A DNA stretch of 64,000 nucleotides from Oscillospiraceae bacterium (GCA_015063895.1 SVTG01000007.1:39083-103082), one strand, 5' to 3'. Positions 41,229 through 52,365 are shown, counted from the stretch's first letter. Notes: a model not told the origin generated them from the letters alone. Made by a program: numbers and translations.

Positions 41229-42184
41229 AATGCAGTTTTCAGTACGGCGAGCGTGTGCTCACGTTGCCTGCAACCGTATTGCATGATACGGTCGCTTCAG
41301 CCACCCCCGCGGATTGGCGCGTGCTGTGTGCGTTTGCGGCAGACCCTCACCTTTGTGAGGATACGGCGCTCGGCGTCCCTGAGGTCGCGAAGAGCCTTGG
41401 TCTGACGGAAAGTGAGGTGCTGGCAGCGCTTGCCTTCTGGCGCGGTGCCGGAGTGCTTGTTGAGAGTGGCAGTCAACAAACGGTAAGGAAACATGCAGCC
41501 ACACGTGCCGCTGACGGCAAAAAGCCTCTGCCCGACCGCGGCCTGCCTACGTACAGCGCTGACGATCTTGCCGGTATCGCCGAGGGACGTGCTGATTTTG
41601 GCGCGTTGGTCGGCGCTTGCCAGCAAACGCTGGGTAAGGTCTTTAATACGGCGGAGATCGCGATCATTGCAGGACTTGCCGATTATCTGGGGCTGGAGGG
41701 CGATTACATATTGCTGTTGCTTTCTCATTGTGTGCGTATGGAGAAAAAATCCCTGCGCTATGCCGAAAAGATGGCCTTGTCGCTTTATGACGACGGTATC
41801 ACCGATGCGGCCGCTCTTGAGGAGCGTTTGCGCCGCGTTGAGGTGATGGCGACCGCCACGGGCAAGATACGTGCCATGTTCGGTATGGGTACGCGCGCTT
41901 TTACTGCCAAGGAACGCAGTATGGTTGAAAAATGGGTGTGCGGTATGCAGTACGAGATGGACGTGATCGGTCTTGCCTACGAGGCGACGGTCAATGCCAC
42001 GGGCAAGCCTGCGTTGTCGTATGCCAACTCTATTCTTGAGAGATGGTATGCCGCAGGCTACCGTACGGTCGAGGACGTGACACGTGCGATGGAGGAATAT
42101 CGCCGCCGCAAGCAGGGTGACAGCAGCTTCGATGCCGACGAGGTGTTCCAGGCAATGCTGAAGAAAACATACGGAGAGATTTGA
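41225..42184 (+). CDS. DnaD-domain protein (helicase-loading type)
   Basis: EKWVCGMQYEMDVIGLAYEATVNATGKPALSYANSILERWYAAGYRTVEDV DnaD/DnaB2-type domain. Confidence 0.88.
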   Translation: MKCSFQYGERVLTLPATVLHDTVASATPADWRVLCAFAADPHLCEDTALGVPEVAKSLGLTESEVLAALAFWRGAGVLVESGSQQTVRKHAATRAADGKKPLPDRGLPTYSADDLAGIAEGRADFGALVGACQQTLGKVFNTAEIAIIAGLADYLGLEGDYILLLLSHCVRMEKKSLRYAEKMALSLYDDGITDAAALEERLRRVEVMATATGKIRAMFGMGTRAFTAKERSMVEKWVCGMQYEMDVIGLAYEATVNATGKPALSYANSILERWYAAGYRTVEDVTRAMEEYRRRKQGDSSFDADEVFQAMLKKTYGEI

Positions 42185-42185
42185 T

Positions 42186-43154
42186 ATGGGATATAATCAG
42201 GAAAATTATAAGCGTATTCGCGAGGCGTATCGTACCAAATATTTGCGTGCGTACGAGATCGCTAACGAGCGCATGGCAGAGATACACGCGAAATCTCCCG
42301 AGATCGACGCCATTGACCGCGAGCTGCGCTTAACGGGCGCAGAGATCGCATTGGCTGTGATCGGTACGGGCGAAGGGTATCGCGAAAAGCTGGCTGCCGC
42401 TGAAGCCAAAAATATGGCCTTGCAGGCAAAGCGTGCCGAAATTCTTTCCGCTCTCGGCTATCCCGCCGACTATACGTTGCCGCCCTATGAATGCTCCAAG
42501 TGTAAGGATTCGGGATTTATTGATACCAAAATGTGTGATTGCATGCGCCGCGAGCTGGTGATGGCCGCCTATGAGACCTCGGGGCTGGGTGCCTTGATGC
42601 GTACGCAATCCTTTGAGAGCTTTGATCTGTCTTTTTATAACGCCGAAAACGGTGATCGCTCGCGTATGCAATCTAATTTTGATCAGCTGCGCGATTATGC
42701 CGAGCGGTTTACCATGGAGTCGGAAAGCCTTTTGCTGGTAGGTCCCACGGGCCTTGGCAAGACGCATCTGTCAACGGCGATCGCGCGGCGCATCATCGAG
42801 CGCGGCTATGACGTATACTATACCAGTGCTATCGGTATGTTCTCGGATTTTGAGCATGCTCGCTTCGGCAACGGAACCGAGCGTGCTGCCGCTGAGCCGA
42901 ACCGTTACGTTGATTGCGATCTTCTGATCTTAGACGATCTTGGCACGGAGGTCTCCAATCAGTTTGTGAACGCCTGCCTTTATACGGTCTTAAACAACCG
43001 TATCAACCTGAAGCGCCCCACGATCATCAGTACGAATCTCAAGGGCAAGGAGATCAAGGAGCGTTATGCCGACCGTATTGCCAGCCGCTTGCTGTGCGAA
43101 TATAAGCCGTATATTTTTGTTGGACAGGACGTGCGCTTCCGCCGAAATCTGTAA
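42186..43154 (+). CDS. DnaC/DnaI-like AAA+ ATP-binding protein
   Basis: Cys motif YECSKCKDSGFIDTKMCDCM; Walker A LLVGPTGLGKTHLSTAIA; Walker B LLILDDLG. Confidence 0.92.
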   Translation: MGYNQENYKRIREAYRTKYLRAYEIANERMAEIHAKSPEIDAIDRELRLTGAEIALAVIGTGEGYREKLAAAEAKNMALQAKRAEILSALGYPADYTLPPYECSKCKDSGFIDTKMCDCMRRELVMAAYETSGLGALMRTQSFESFDLSFYNAENGDRSRMQSNFDQLRDYAERFTMESESLLLVGPTGLGKTHLSTAIARRIIERGYDVYYTSAIGMFSDFEHARFGNGTERAAAEPNRYVDCDLLILDDLGTEVSNQFVNACLYTVLNNRINLKRPTIISTNLKGKEIKERYADRIASRLLCEYKPYIFVGQDVRFRRNL

Positions 43155-43170
43155 TAAAATCGCATAAAAG

Positions 43171-43208
43171 ACACGGGATATGCCAATAATAGGCGTATCC
43201 CGTGTTTT
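43171..43208 (+). terminator. intrinsic terminator
   Basis: ACACGGGATATGCC-aataata-GGCGTATCCCGTGTTTT. Confidence 0.75.
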
Positions 43209-43232
43209 GTATGAAGGGAGCGGAAAAGTAAT

Positions 43233-43679
43233 ATGATGCAGAGCACAGCAAAAAACCTAACACAAGGAGCGGCGTTGGAGACAATCTATAAAAACGTGAA
43301 GATGGGTGTCAACGGTATTATCAATTTGTTGCCGTACGTAAGAGAGGGCGATCTGCGCAGTGCGATGACGGCTCAGCTTGACGGTTACGAGAAGTATGCG
43401 GCGCAGGTGCGTGCTTTACTGGAGCAGGAGGGGGGAGTCCCCAAGGAGGCAGCGGGGGAGCGCTTGGTTGCCAAAATGGGCGCGGCGTGGCGCGGTATGC
43501 TGGGCATTACACGTACTGAGCTGGCTAAAATGCTGATCGAGCATTCAAACGCTTGCATTACCGAGATGACACATTTGCTCAATCATATTGAAAAAAGCAG
43601 ATGTGAAGGGGCGCGCTTGGCACGTGAGCTTGTTGATTTTGAGGCACGTAACGTAGAGGCGTTGAAGCAGTATCTATAA
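43233..43679 (+). CDS. hypothetical helical protein (ferritin-like / DUF2383-like?)
   Basis: 148-aa all-helical ORF between two terminators. Confidence 0.7.
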   Translation: MMQSTAKNLTQGAALETIYKNVKMGVNGIINLLPYVREGDLRSAMTAQLDGYEKYAAQVRALLEQEGGVPKEAAGERLVAKMGAAWRGMLGITRTELAKMLIEHSNACITEMTHLLNHIEKSRCEGARLARELVDFEARNVEALKQYL

Positions 43680-43687
43680 AAAACAAT

Positions 43688-43720
43688 AAAAGGGCTCCGC
43701 ATGGCGCGGAGCCCTTTTTT
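43688..43720. terminator. bidirectional terminator
   Basis: GGGCTCCGC-atggc-GCGGAGCCCTTTTTT between convergent genes. Confidence 0.85.
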
Positions 43721-43730
43721 GATAGGTAAA

Positions 43731-45662
43731 TCAGATCTTCTTGATCAGACCCTGTGCGATCAGGTCTTCGGTGGACTGGAATTCGGCAAAGTACTTCTCG
43801 GCCTCAAATTTGGGGTTCTTCACGAGCTCGGTCTTGGCTGCAAGCATTTCGATCAGCTCAAGGCCCCACTTAACGCTACGCTTGGAGGTCAGACGCAGGC
43901 GGCAGGGAACCGTTTCATACTTTTTAGCGGAACTAACGTCGGTGATGTTGTACTTGGACTGCTCAAGCGTTGCGGGGTCGATCGCAAGGAACAGGCAAAG
44001 GGTCTTACCGCGGATCGCAAACTTGGCAAGCTGCGTGCGGCCGGACTTGAAGGACTCGTAGCTCCAGCTGACGCGTGCATTGACCTTCTTATAGGAGAGC
44101 AGTGCGTTCTTGAGCGTTTCGTAGCGCTCCTGCACGTCGGCGGGAGCCTGGATCATACGGGCGGTAAAGGACTTCTTGTAGGTGGAATATACTACGTTGC
44201 CGGAGGCGTCGGTCTCGGCGATCACCATGCTGTCAGCGCCGGAGCTATCTTCAACAGTTGTGTTGACAACAGTGCCGGGAGCTTCTTCAGCAACGGGAGC
44301 TTCTTCAACAACGGGAGCCTCTTCAGCAACGAGAGCCTCTTCAGCAATAGGAGCCTCTTCAGCAACGGGAGCTTCTTCAACAACAGGAGCCTCTTCAGCA
44401 GCAGGAGCCTCTTCAACAACAGGAGCCTCTTCAGCAACAGGAGCTTCCTCAACAACGGGAGCTTCCTCAACAACGGGAGCTTCCTCAACAACGGGAGCTT
44501 CCTCAACAACGGGAGCTTCCTCAGCAACAGGAGCCTCTTCAGCAGCAGGAGCTTCTTCTACAACAGGAGCCTCTTCAGCAACAGGAGCCTCTTCGGCAAC
44601 AGGAGCCTCTTCAGCAACGGGAGCTTCCTCAACAACGGGAGCTTCCTCAGCTACGGGTGCAGCAACGGCAGGAGCGGGCTTCTTCTTTGCTTCAAGCTTG
44701 GCAGCCTTGGCAGCGGCTTCCTTCTTTTTCTGAGAGAACAGAGATACCAGGAAGTAGACCAGGATGCCGATGAACAGGACAGCAGCAATGGCAAACAGGA
44801 TAAACTGCTTATCGGTCACGTAGCCGATTACGGGCAGAATCGGGAGAATGGCGTAGTGCTTCATGCGCTTTTTGAAGTTTACGGTGCGCACGATGGTGAT
44901 CACCAGCAGGGTGGCAGCAGCGGCAAAGAGAATGCCGATCACGACCCAGCTGCCGTATGCGATCTTAGCAAAGCCAAGGTTGCCGTCTTTATAATGGGAA
45001 ACATAGGAATTGCCGTTAAAGCCTTTGGCAACAAACTTGCCTTCGGGAGCGTTTACTACTGCGGGGGTGTCGTTGCTGATGCTCCAGCCGCAATATACGG
45101 GAATGGGGTACTGACCGGAATATGCCACGGGATTTTCTGCGGCACCATTATTGCCGTATACCGTGCCGGCGTATGCTGCATAAATGCCGTAACCGATAGA
45201 GCAGTTGCCGGAAATGTATACATTACCCGTTCCATCGTTGCGAATGGCGAATTTGTGTTTTGCAGAAATGATGATCGAGTCCAGCTTCATCGTTGTACCC
45301 TGGAGGATAAAGCCTACACAATCATGGGTCACAATGGATCCGGTTGCTTTGCTGTTCTTAAGTGTAAGAGTACCGGTAGATGCTTTCAAAGGAGCGTACA
45401 AGTACAGATCAAAGCCGTTTAAATCCAGGGTGTAGGTGCCGCCGATTTCGTATTTGTCGCTCTTCAAACCAACGTTTTTGAGCAATTTCATCGTTGAGTT
45501 TTCGCTGGCAGCTGCTTTGTTAAATGCATCAAGAATGTTATCGTAAGTAAAGACGTCAGTACCTACGGTAACCTCGGCGACGGGGTCAGCAGCAGATGCG
45601 CAAACCGTGAAGACGGTGAGCATCATACAAACGGTAAGCAGGCATACGAGAATTTTTTTCAT
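43731..45662 (-). CDS. membrane-anchored repeat protein with N-terminal signal, two TM segments, acidic EEAPV repeat and conserved C-terminal domain
   Basis: signal [27 protein letters not shown] near mid-protein; about 21 x (V/A)EEAPV; C-terminal [44 protein letters not shown]. Confidence 0.85.
   Translation of the reverse strand: MKKILVCLLTVCMMLTVFTVCASAADPVAEVTVGTDVFTYDNILDAFNKAAASENSTMKLLKNVGLKSDKYEIGGTYTLDLNGFDLYLYAPLKASTGTLTLKNSKATGSIVTHDCVGFILQGTTMKLDSIIISAKHKFAIRNDGTGNVYISGNCSIGYGIYAAYAGTVYGNNGAAENPVAYSGQYPIPVYCGWSISNDTPAVVNAPEGKFVAKGFNGNSYVSHYKDGNLGFAKIAYGSWVVIGILFAAAATLLVITIVRTVNFKKRMKHYAILPILPVIGYVTDKQFILFAIAAVLFIGILVYFLVSLFSQKKKEAAAKAAKLEAKKKPAPAVAAPVAEEAPVVEEAPVAEEAPVAEEAPVAEEAPVVEEAPAAEEAPVAEEAPVVEEAPVVEEAPVVEEAPVVEEAPVAEEAPVVEEAPAAEEAPVVEEAPVAEEAPIAEEALVAEEAPVVEEAPVAEEAPGTVVNTTVEDSSGADSMVIAETDASGNVVYSTYKKSFTARMIQAPADVQERYETLKNALLSYKKVNARVSWSYESFKSGRTQLAKFAIRGKTLCLFLAIDPATLEQSKYNITDVSSAKKYETVPCRLRLTSKRSVKWGLELIEMLAAKTELVKNPKFEAEKYFAEFQSTEDLIAQGLIKKI
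44279..44656 (-). repeat. 18-bp minisatellite (about 21 copies) encoding EEAP(V/A)(V/A)
   Basis: tandem units such as ggagcttcttcaacaac / ggagcctcttcagcaac read directly. Confidence 0.9.
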
Positions 45663-45944
45663 CAGGTAATCCTCCAAAATGTAGAAATTAACTTTTGAAT
45701 GTCAAAACCGGACGGCAAATGCGATATTGAAGACCGTTTGACGGCTTTTTATTCAATTTAGTTAATTTATTATAACATATGAATTAAGAAAATGGAAGAG
45801 GTTTTTGTAAAAAATATCAATTTTTTTGCAATTTAGTACCAGAACATACAAAGTTTTGGCACTTTTCCTGCTTGTTTTGCTGCCAAAAACGATGGCAGCT
45901 TGAAAAAAAGGTCAAAAAACGGCTTTTAGAGGATAAAAATAAAA

Positions 45945-45985
45945 AATCCCCCATAACGTGCCGAGTTGGCACATTGTGGGGGTGG
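45945..45985 (-). terminator. intrinsic terminator of DUF4830-like gene
   Basis: minus strand CCCCCACAATGTGCC-aactc-GGCACGTTATGGGGGATTTTTT. Confidence 0.75.
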
Positions 45986-45988
45986 GTA

Positions 45989-46468
45989 TTAATTGCCAAA
46001 GCCTCGAATAAATCCGTTTGCATCGGCGCTTGAAATGTCACCGCCGATGACGCGTCCGCGGAAAACCAGTAAGTTTGCCTGTACGGTGCCCGCATAGTCG
46101 GGATAATTGGTGACGGTATAGGTATAGCGCTCCACGGTGCGGTTTCCGTAAGGCGTGAGGTCAAGGCCCTGCTTTTTTTGCAGCTCGTTGTAAGCGGCAA
46201 AGATCTTGTCAAATTCAGCGGGGACCGTGACGGTCGTCGCTTCGGTCGGCTCTGATACGACCTCCCAACCAAATTGTTTCAAAAAGGCAATGCGGTCATC
46301 GTTGCTTTTTACCTTTTCAAAGTTGACGGTAGTGCTTTCTTCTCCCGTGTCTGCCGCGACGGGCTGCAATTCCGGTACAAACGCGATCAGCGCGATCAGG
46401 GTGGCGAGTGCAAGGCACACGACACCGAAAAAGCGCACCGTGCCCGCGCGCATTGTGCAAATAAACAT
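45989..46468 (-). CDS. DUF4830-like membrane-anchored protein
   Basis: FLKQFGWEVVSEPTEATTVTVPAEFDKIFAAYNELQKKQGLDLTPY...RYTYTVTNYP...ANLLVFRGRVIGGD; one N-terminal TM. Confidence 0.8.
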   Translation of the reverse strand: MFICTMRAGTVRFFGVVCLALATLIALIAFVPELQPVAADTGEESTTVNFEKVKSNDDRIAFLKQFGWEVVSEPTEATTVTVPAEFDKIFAAYNELQKKQGLDLTPYGNRTVERYTYTVTNYPDYAGTVQANLLVFRGRVIGGDISSADANGFIRGFGN

Positions 46469-46573
46469 AAAAGCTCCTTTCGCCGCAGGGTGCCTTCGGC
46501 CGTTGCGGCACGTATTCTGTTACCAGTATACGCGGGCGCTTTTTTTAATATGAATGCTTGCGTGCGATTTTGA

Positions 46574-47404
46574 TCATTTTGTTCCTGCTTGTGAGGGGGC
46601 GGTGCCGAAATGGCGCTTGTAGGCGGTGCTGAAATAATTCTGATCCTGAAATCCCAGCGCGAGTGCTGTCTCCTTGACGCTTTTGCCCTGTAAGAGCCAC
46701 GTGCGTGCCTGCTGCATGCGTAGGGCACGATAGTATTGCATCATACCCATGCCCGTATATTTCTGGAATAGCTTTTGCAGGGTCGATACGCCGGCGTTGC
46801 AAAGAGTGGCAAGCGCGGTGGCACTCAGCCCCTCGTATAGATGCTCTTGCATAACGGCCACAGCGGCAGAGTATTGCGTGGCTTGCCTGCCGGTGGCACT
46901 TTTGGCGGTGATATCACTGTGCAGCAGGGAGAGCAGATAACATTCTATATTATTTGTGATGCGCTGAATGACGGCACTGTCACTGCTTTGGTGTGGGTGA
47001 AGCAACAAAAAGTCGTCTTTGAGCACAAATTGCTCGCGCAGGTCCTTTACGTAGGTTGTGATGGGTGTGGGGGTTGGAAAATTGCAGATCACACGCGAGG
47101 AAACAGGCATCGCCGTAGCGGCAAAGGAGATAATAACAAACTCTGCCGTGCATGTTCCGGAGTTGATCAGGCGGTGAAATTCAAGGGGTGGGTGTAGGAT
47201 CATTTGCCCTGCATGTAAGGGATAAATGGTATCGCCTGCCGTGATCTCCACCTCACCGGACAGCATAAAAACCGCTTCCCAAAAATCGTGCAGCTCACCG
47301 CCGTTTGAATAGCCGATCGCTCTGGTTGCCTGAAAGGCGCTGCAAAGAGCGCTGATGCGCAGCGAAGGCTCAAGGGTATACAGAGGGTAGGATTTGGGTT
47401 CCAT
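46574..47404 (-). CDS. AraC family transcriptional regulator
   Basis: cupin-like N-terminus; two C-terminal HTHs (CNAGVSTLQKLFQKYTGMGMMQYYR; ALGFQDQNYFSTAYKRHFG); start MEPKSYP with AGGAG. Confidence 0.9.
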   Translation of the reverse strand: MEPKSYPLYTLEPSLRISALCSAFQATRAIGYSNGGELHDFWEAVFMLSGEVEITAGDTIYPLHAGQMILHPPLEFHRLINSGTCTAEFVIISFAATAMPVSSRVICNFPTPTPITTYVKDLREQFVLKDDFLLLHPHQSSDSAVIQRITNNIECYLLSLLHSDITAKSATGRQATQYSAAVAVMQEHLYEGLSATALATLCNAGVSTLQKLFQKYTGMGMMQYYRALRMQQARTWLLQGKSVKETALALGFQDQNYFSTAYKRHFGTAPSQAGTK

Positions 47405-47465
47405 AAAAGCTCCTGAATATGCAAAATTAAAGATTATAGGCATGAAATACAATATACATTCGTTT

Positions 47466-47509
47466 TTGTGCTGTGTTATAATGATAACATAGCACAAGTT
47501 TTTTGTCAA
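47466..47509. promoter_or_regulatory. palindromic operator overlapping the araC-type gene promoter
   Basis: TTGTGCTGTGTTAT-aatg-ATAACATAGCACAA; minus strand TTGACA (47504-47509), 17 nt, TATCAT (47481-47486). Confidence 0.6.
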
Positions 47510-47546
47510 CGGCTGTGCTAAACTTGTTTTGAGGGGTGTAAAGGCC

Positions 47547-48824
47547 ATGAAAAAGATCAGTGTTATTTTACTTGGTGCAGGCAATCGCGGCTCCAAATAT
47601 GCACAGTATGCGGGAACAAATCCCGAGTGCATGGAGATCGTGGGTGTGGCGGAGCCGATCGAGGCACGCCGTGAGTTTATTAAAAACACCTATCACGTAC
47701 CGGCAAAGAATTGCGTGAACGACTGGCAGGAGCTGCTGGCACGTCCTAAAATGGCAGATGCCGTTATCATTGCCATGCAGGACCAGATGCACTACGAGCC
47801 CGCGATGAGGGCGATCGAGCTCGGATATCATATTTTGCTTGAAAAGCCGATGGCGCCGACCCCTGCACAGTGTCTGGCGATCGGCAAGGCGGCCGAAGCG
47901 CGCGGTGTGCACGTGATCGTGTGTCACGTATTGCGCTACACGCCCTTCTTTGGTGCTTTAAAGCACCTGATCGACGAGGGGCGCATCGGCGAGGTGATGA
48001 ACGTGATCCACACGGAGGGTGTGGGCAACGTGCATCAAAGCCACAGCTACGTGCGCGGCAACTGGCACGTGGAGGCAAAGAGCACCCCGATGCTGCTGGC
48101 TAAATCCTGCCACGATCTTGATATTTTACAGTGGCTGGTGGGCAAGCCCTTTACGCGCGTGCAATCCTTTGGCACACTTTCGCACTTTTGTGCTGCCAAC
48201 CGTCCCGAGGGGGCACCTGAGCGTTGTATAGAGGGGTGCCCACACGGTGAAACCTGCTATTACAATGCCGTAAAGCTGTACCTTGACGATAAAAAGAACG
48301 CGTGGTTCCGCCGCGCGGCAACGGGTATGCCGGAAAACCCCTGTGATGAGCTGGTGGAAAAGGCGCTGCGCGAGACCGATTACGGGCGTTGCGTATATGC
48401 TTGCGACAACGACGTGGTAGACCATCAGACTGTAAATATGGAGTTTGAAGGTGGCGTTTATGCGGTCTTTACGATGAGCGCCTTCAATAAGGGCGGTCGC
48501 GCCATTCGCGTGATGGGCACTAAGGGTGAGCTGACGGCCAGCATGGACTCAGCGGAAATTACGGTGTATGATTTTGCAACCAAGCAGCACGAAACCGTTC
48601 TTGTAAAGGATCTTGTAGCCGATGAGAGCATTATCGGCGGTCACGGTGGCGGTGACGGTGGCATTATCAGCTCCTTCTGCCGTTTGGTGGGTAATAATGA
48701 GAGCAGCGTTTCGGTGTGCTCTGCGATGGTATCCGCCCGCAATCATATTGCAGTATTTGCTGCCGAGCAGGCACGTCACACGAGCACGGTTGTTGACGTT
48801 GCGTGCTACGAGCAATCGCTGTAA
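47547..48824 (+). CDS. Gfo/Idh/MocA family oxidoreductase
   Basis: ISVILLGAGNRGSKYAQYA Rossmann motif; LLEKPMAPTPAQ; ATG 47547. Confidence 0.9.
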   Translation: MKKISVILLGAGNRGSKYAQYAGTNPECMEIVGVAEPIEARREFIKNTYHVPAKNCVNDWQELLARPKMADAVIIAMQDQMHYEPAMRAIELGYHILLEKPMAPTPAQCLAIGKAAEARGVHVIVCHVLRYTPFFGALKHLIDEGRIGEVMNVIHTEGVGNVHQSHSYVRGNWHVEAKSTPMLLAKSCHDLDILQWLVGKPFTRVQSFGTLSHFCAANRPEGAPERCIEGCPHGETCYYNAVKLYLDDKKNAWFRRAATGMPENPCDELVEKALRETDYGRCVYACDNDVVDHQTVNMEFEGGVYAVFTMSAFNKGGRAIRVMGTKGELTASMDSAEITVYDFATKQHETVLVKDLVADESIIGGHGGGDGGIISSFCRLVGNNESSVSVCSAMVSARNHIAVFAAEQARHTSTVVDVACYEQSL

Positions 48825-48857
48825 AGCGCTTCCTGCCGTTTCTCTGATCTAAATGTA

Positions 48858-48890
48858 AAAAAGCTCCGCGGCGCTGCCGCGGAGCTTTTT
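48858..48890. terminator. bidirectional terminator
   Basis: AAAAAGCTCCGCGGC-gct-GCCGCGGAGCTTTTT. Confidence 0.9.
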
Positions 48891-48897
48891 ATATACC

Positions 48898-50337
48898 TTA
48901 ATATTGTCTGCCCCACACGACCATGTGCTTGGCGGGCTTGCCGCAGCAAACGCACTTGTCGGAGAGCTTTTCCTCGGTGAAGGGAATGCAGCGGGATTTC
49001 ACGCCCCCGGTCTTTTCCTTCAGCGCCTCCTCGCAGGCAACGTCGCCGCACCACATGGCCTTGATGTAGCCGGGCTTGTTTTCAGCGATATCCAAAAACT
49101 CGTCAAGCGACGTGGCGGTAAAGGTCTTTTCGGCAAGGTTCTTGCGCGCACGGGCCACCAGCTCCTCGTGTACCTGCTTCAGCATAGCGGCAACCTCTGC
49201 CTCTACGTTGTCAAGTGAAACGAATTTCTTTTCGCGTGTGACACGGCTGACAAGCACGCAGGAGTTGTTTTCCATATCCTTCGGGCCGATCTCAAGACGA
49301 AGCGGCACGCCCTTCATTTCATACTGACTGAACTTCCAGCCCGTGGACTGATCGGAGTCGTCAAGCTTGACGCGCAGGTCCTTTGCAAGACGTGCTTTGA
49401 TCTCGCCTGCCTTTTCAAGCACACCCTCCTTGTGCTGGGCGACGGGAATGATCACTACCTGAATGGGAGCCACCGCAGGGGGGAGAATGAGGCCGTTGTC
49501 GTCGCCGTGCGTCATGATGATGGCACCGATCGAGCGCGTGGAAACGCCCCAAGAGGTCTGGAAGGGGTGCTTTACGGTATTGTCGCGCGCAGCATAGGTG
49601 ATGTCAAAGGCCTTGGCAAACCCGTCACCGAAGAAGTGAGAGGTGCCGCCCTGCAATGCCACGCCATTGTGCATCATGGGCTCAATGGTATAGGTAGCCT
49701 CAGCGCCGGCAAACTTTTCCTTGTCGGTTTTTTGCCCCGTGATGGCGGGAATGGCAAGCGTTTCAAGATAAAAGTCCTCGTAGACCTTGAGCATCTGCAG
49801 CGTTTCTGCCTGTGCCTCCTCGGCGGTCTCGTGCATGGTGTGACCCTCCTGCCACAGGAACTCAGACGTGCGCAGGAAGGGGCGCGTGGTTTTTTCCCAA
49901 CGCACCACAGAGCACCATTGGTTATAGAGCTTGGGCAGATCGCGGTAGGATTGGATCACGTTGCGGAAGTGCTCGCAGAACAGCGTTTCCGAGGTGGGGC
50001 GCACGGCAAGGCGCTCGGTGAGCTTATTTTCACCGCCAAAGGTGACCCAGGCACATTCGGGTGCAAAGCCCTCTACGTGGTCCTTTTCCTTTGTTAAAAG
50101 GCTTTCGGGGATAAACATGGGCATATATACGTTTTCGTGTCCGGTTTCCTTAAAGCGTCTGTCAAGGTCCTTTTGAATATTTTCCCAAATGGCGTAGCCA
50201 TAGGGGCGGAAGATCATACAGCCCTTTACGCTGGAATAATCCATCAGCTCGGCCTTTTTCACAACGTCGGTATACCATTGTGCAAAGTCCTGATCCATTG
50301 CGGTAATTTGCTCAACCAATTTTTTATCTTTGGCCAT
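48898..50337 (-). CDS. proS: proline--tRNA ligase (short form)
   Basis: class II motifs ([40 protein letters not shown]); start [10 protein letters not shown]. Confidence 0.96.
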   Translation of the reverse strand: MAKDKKLVEQITAMDQDFAQWYTDVVKKAELMDYSSVKGCMIFRPYGYAIWENIQKDLDRRFKETGHENVYMPMFIPESLLTKEKDHVEGFAPECAWVTFGGENKLTERLAVRPTSETLFCEHFRNVIQSYRDLPKLYNQWCSVVRWEKTTRPFLRTSEFLWQEGHTMHETAEEAQAETLQMLKVYEDFYLETLAIPAITGQKTDKEKFAGAEATYTIEPMMHNGVALQGGTSHFFGDGFAKAFDITYAARDNTVKHPFQTSWGVSTRSIGAIIMTHGDDNGLILPPAVAPIQVVIIPVAQHKEGVLEKAGEIKARLAKDLRVKLDDSDQSTGWKFSQYEMKGVPLRLEIGPKDMENNSCVLVSRVTREKKFVSLDNVEAEVAAMLKQVHEELVARARKNLAEKTFTATSLDEFLDIAENKPGYIKAMWCGDVACEEALKEKTGGVKSRCIPFTEEKLSDKCVCCGKPAKHMVVWGRQY

Positions 50338-50524
50338 GATTCGGTTCCTTTCATTTTGCGTGGATACGCATATAGTAATACATGATACATTATAATTAAA
50401 ATAAGGCATTTTGTCAAGCGTGCGTGTGTTTAATACAAGAAAAAAATTGCAAAAAATATAGGTATACTTGATAAATGCTGAAAGATATGCTATAATAAAA
50501 TGTAAAAATTTCAGGAGGCATGCT

Positions 50525-52195
50525 ATGAACACGATGGAGCTTTATCAGAAGTGGCTCGCCAATGCCGACGCCGACACGCGCGCCGAGCTGCTGGCTATTG
50601 CCGATGATGAAAACGAGATTTACGATCGCTTTTATCGCAACCTTGCCTTTGGCACGGGCGGAATGCGCGATCTCATTGGTGCGGGAACCAATCGCTTGAA
50701 TTGTTATACGGTGCGTAAGGCCACGCTTGGCTTTGCACGTTATTTAAAGAAAATGTTCGGCGAGGAGGCTGCGTCGCGCGGTGTGGTGATCGCGCACGAT
50801 AACCGCCGCATGAGCCGTGAGTTTTGTATGGAGACCGCGGGTGTGCTGGCCGCACAGGGTATTCACGCCTTTATTTTTGATGCATTGCGCCCCACCCCCG
50901 AGCTCTCCTTTGCCGTGCGTGAGCAAGGGGCCGTGGGCGGCGTGATGATCACCGCCTCGCACAATCCCCCCGAATACAACGGCTATAAGGTATACGACGA
51001 GCACGGCTGCCAGCTGGTGCCGCAGCTCTCGGATATCCTGATCGATATCATCAGCGAGATCGAGGATCCGCTCGGTATAAGATCGCTGACACTTGACGAG
51101 GCGGGTGAGCTGATCTCGGTCCTGCCCCACGAGCTTGATGAAAAATATTACCGCGCCGTGATGGGGATTCGTTTGCGCCCCAACGTCAAGGCCGCCGACC
51201 TCAGTGTGGTCTATTCCCCCCAACACGGTACGGGTAACGTGCCCGTTCGTGAGGTGCTGACGCGCTGTGGCTATAACGTCATTCCCGTATTGGAGCAGTG
51301 CACGGCCGACCCCGATTTCAGCGCGACGAAAAACCCCAATCCCGAAACGCGTGAGGCGTATGAGCTCTGCCTCGCGCTTGCCAGAAAGCAGGGCGCGGAC
51401 ATCGCCATTACCACCGATCCCGACTGTGACCGCTTGGGCGTTGCCGTCAAAACGGGGAAGGATTATACGCTGATCACGGGCAACCAGTCGGGCGCGATCC
51501 TGCTGGAGTATATTTTCTCTACACGCAAGGAGCAGGGCACGCTTCCCGCCGATGCCGTGATGTGCAACACGATCGTGACCTCCACGCTCGGTGACCGCAT
51601 TTGCGAAAAATACGGTGTGCGCGTGGAAAAGACCTTGACGGGCTTTAAATTTATCGGCGATAAGATACACACCTATGAAACCGAGAAAAACGCCACCTAC
51701 GTGTTTGGATATGAGGAAAGCTACGGCTGTCTGATCTCTGATTTTGCAAGAGATAAGGACGGCGTGCAGGCCTCGCTGATGCTTTGCGAGGCGGCGGCAT
51801 ATTACAAAGCGCAGGGCAAGACGCTCCTTGACGTGTTGGCAGACCTTTATGCCGAGCACGGCTTCTATCTTGATGCACAGACCAACGTGGTGCACAAGGG
51901 TGCTGCGGGCGTTTCCAAGATCGCAGCACTCCTTGAAGCACTGCGCCGCGATCCGCCCCGTGCCGTAGGAGACGTGACGGTGGTGGCGGTAGAGGATTAT
52001 CTTTCCGAGCCGATGCGCCGCGCGGGCTTCCCCGCCTCGAACGTCCTGCGCTATCTGCTTTCCGACGGTAGCTTTGTTGCCGTGCGTCCGAGCGGCACCG
52101 AGCCCAAGTGCAAATATTATTACTGCGTGGCGGCCAAAACCGAGGCAGAGGCTGCTGTGAAGCATGCGGCTTTGCGTGCCGTATTTGAGAGATAA
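50525..52195 (+). CDS. phospho-sugar mutase (PgcA-like phosphoglucomutase/phosphomannomutase)
   Basis: [48 protein letters not shown] 50525 after AGGAGG. Confidence 0.93.
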   Translation: MNTMELYQKWLANADADTRAELLAIADDENEIYDRFYRNLAFGTGGMRDLIGAGTNRLNCYTVRKATLGFARYLKKMFGEEAASRGVVIAHDNRRMSREFCMETAGVLAAQGIHAFIFDALRPTPELSFAVREQGAVGGVMITASHNPPEYNGYKVYDEHGCQLVPQLSDILIDIISEIEDPLGIRSLTLDEAGELISVLPHELDEKYYRAVMGIRLRPNVKAADLSVVYSPQHGTGNVPVREVLTRCGYNVIPVLEQCTADPDFSATKNPNPETREAYELCLALARKQGADIAITTDPDCDRLGVAVKTGKDYTLITGNQSGAILLEYIFSTRKEQGTLPADAVMCNTIVTSTLGDRICEKYGVRVEKTLTGFKFIGDKIHTYETEKNATYVFGYEESYGCLISDFARDKDGVQASLMLCEAAAYYKAQGKTLLDVLADLYAEHGFYLDAQTNVVHKGAAGVSKIAALLEALRRDPPRAVGDVTVVAVEDYLSEPMRRAGFPASNVLRYLLSDGSFVAVRPSGTEPKCKYYYCVAAKTEAEAAVKHAALRAVFER

Positions 52196-52365
52196 ACGCA
52201 GTTTCTACAAAATATGCGGCATGACTTGCCGCAAACTGTACAAATTGCAAAAAAATGTTAAAATTTTTGCAAAGCCCTTGTAAATTTGACAAAAATAGGG
52301 TAAAATGTAAGATGGTTCCAAATGGGTTATCCAAAAATTAACTATAAAAACGGAGGATTTTTACA

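Noticed and set aside
44279-44656. CRISPR-like periodic repeat
   Set aside because: Tandem 18-bp units without spacers, in frame within a coding sequence and encoding EEAPV repeats; a minisatellite, not CRISPR.
43701-45422. 573-aa plus-strand ORF with [10 protein letters not shown] repeats, and 44182-44733 with ASSTTGASS repeats
   Set aside because: Antisense readings of the 18-bp minisatellite in the 43731-45662 gene; low-complexity artefacts.
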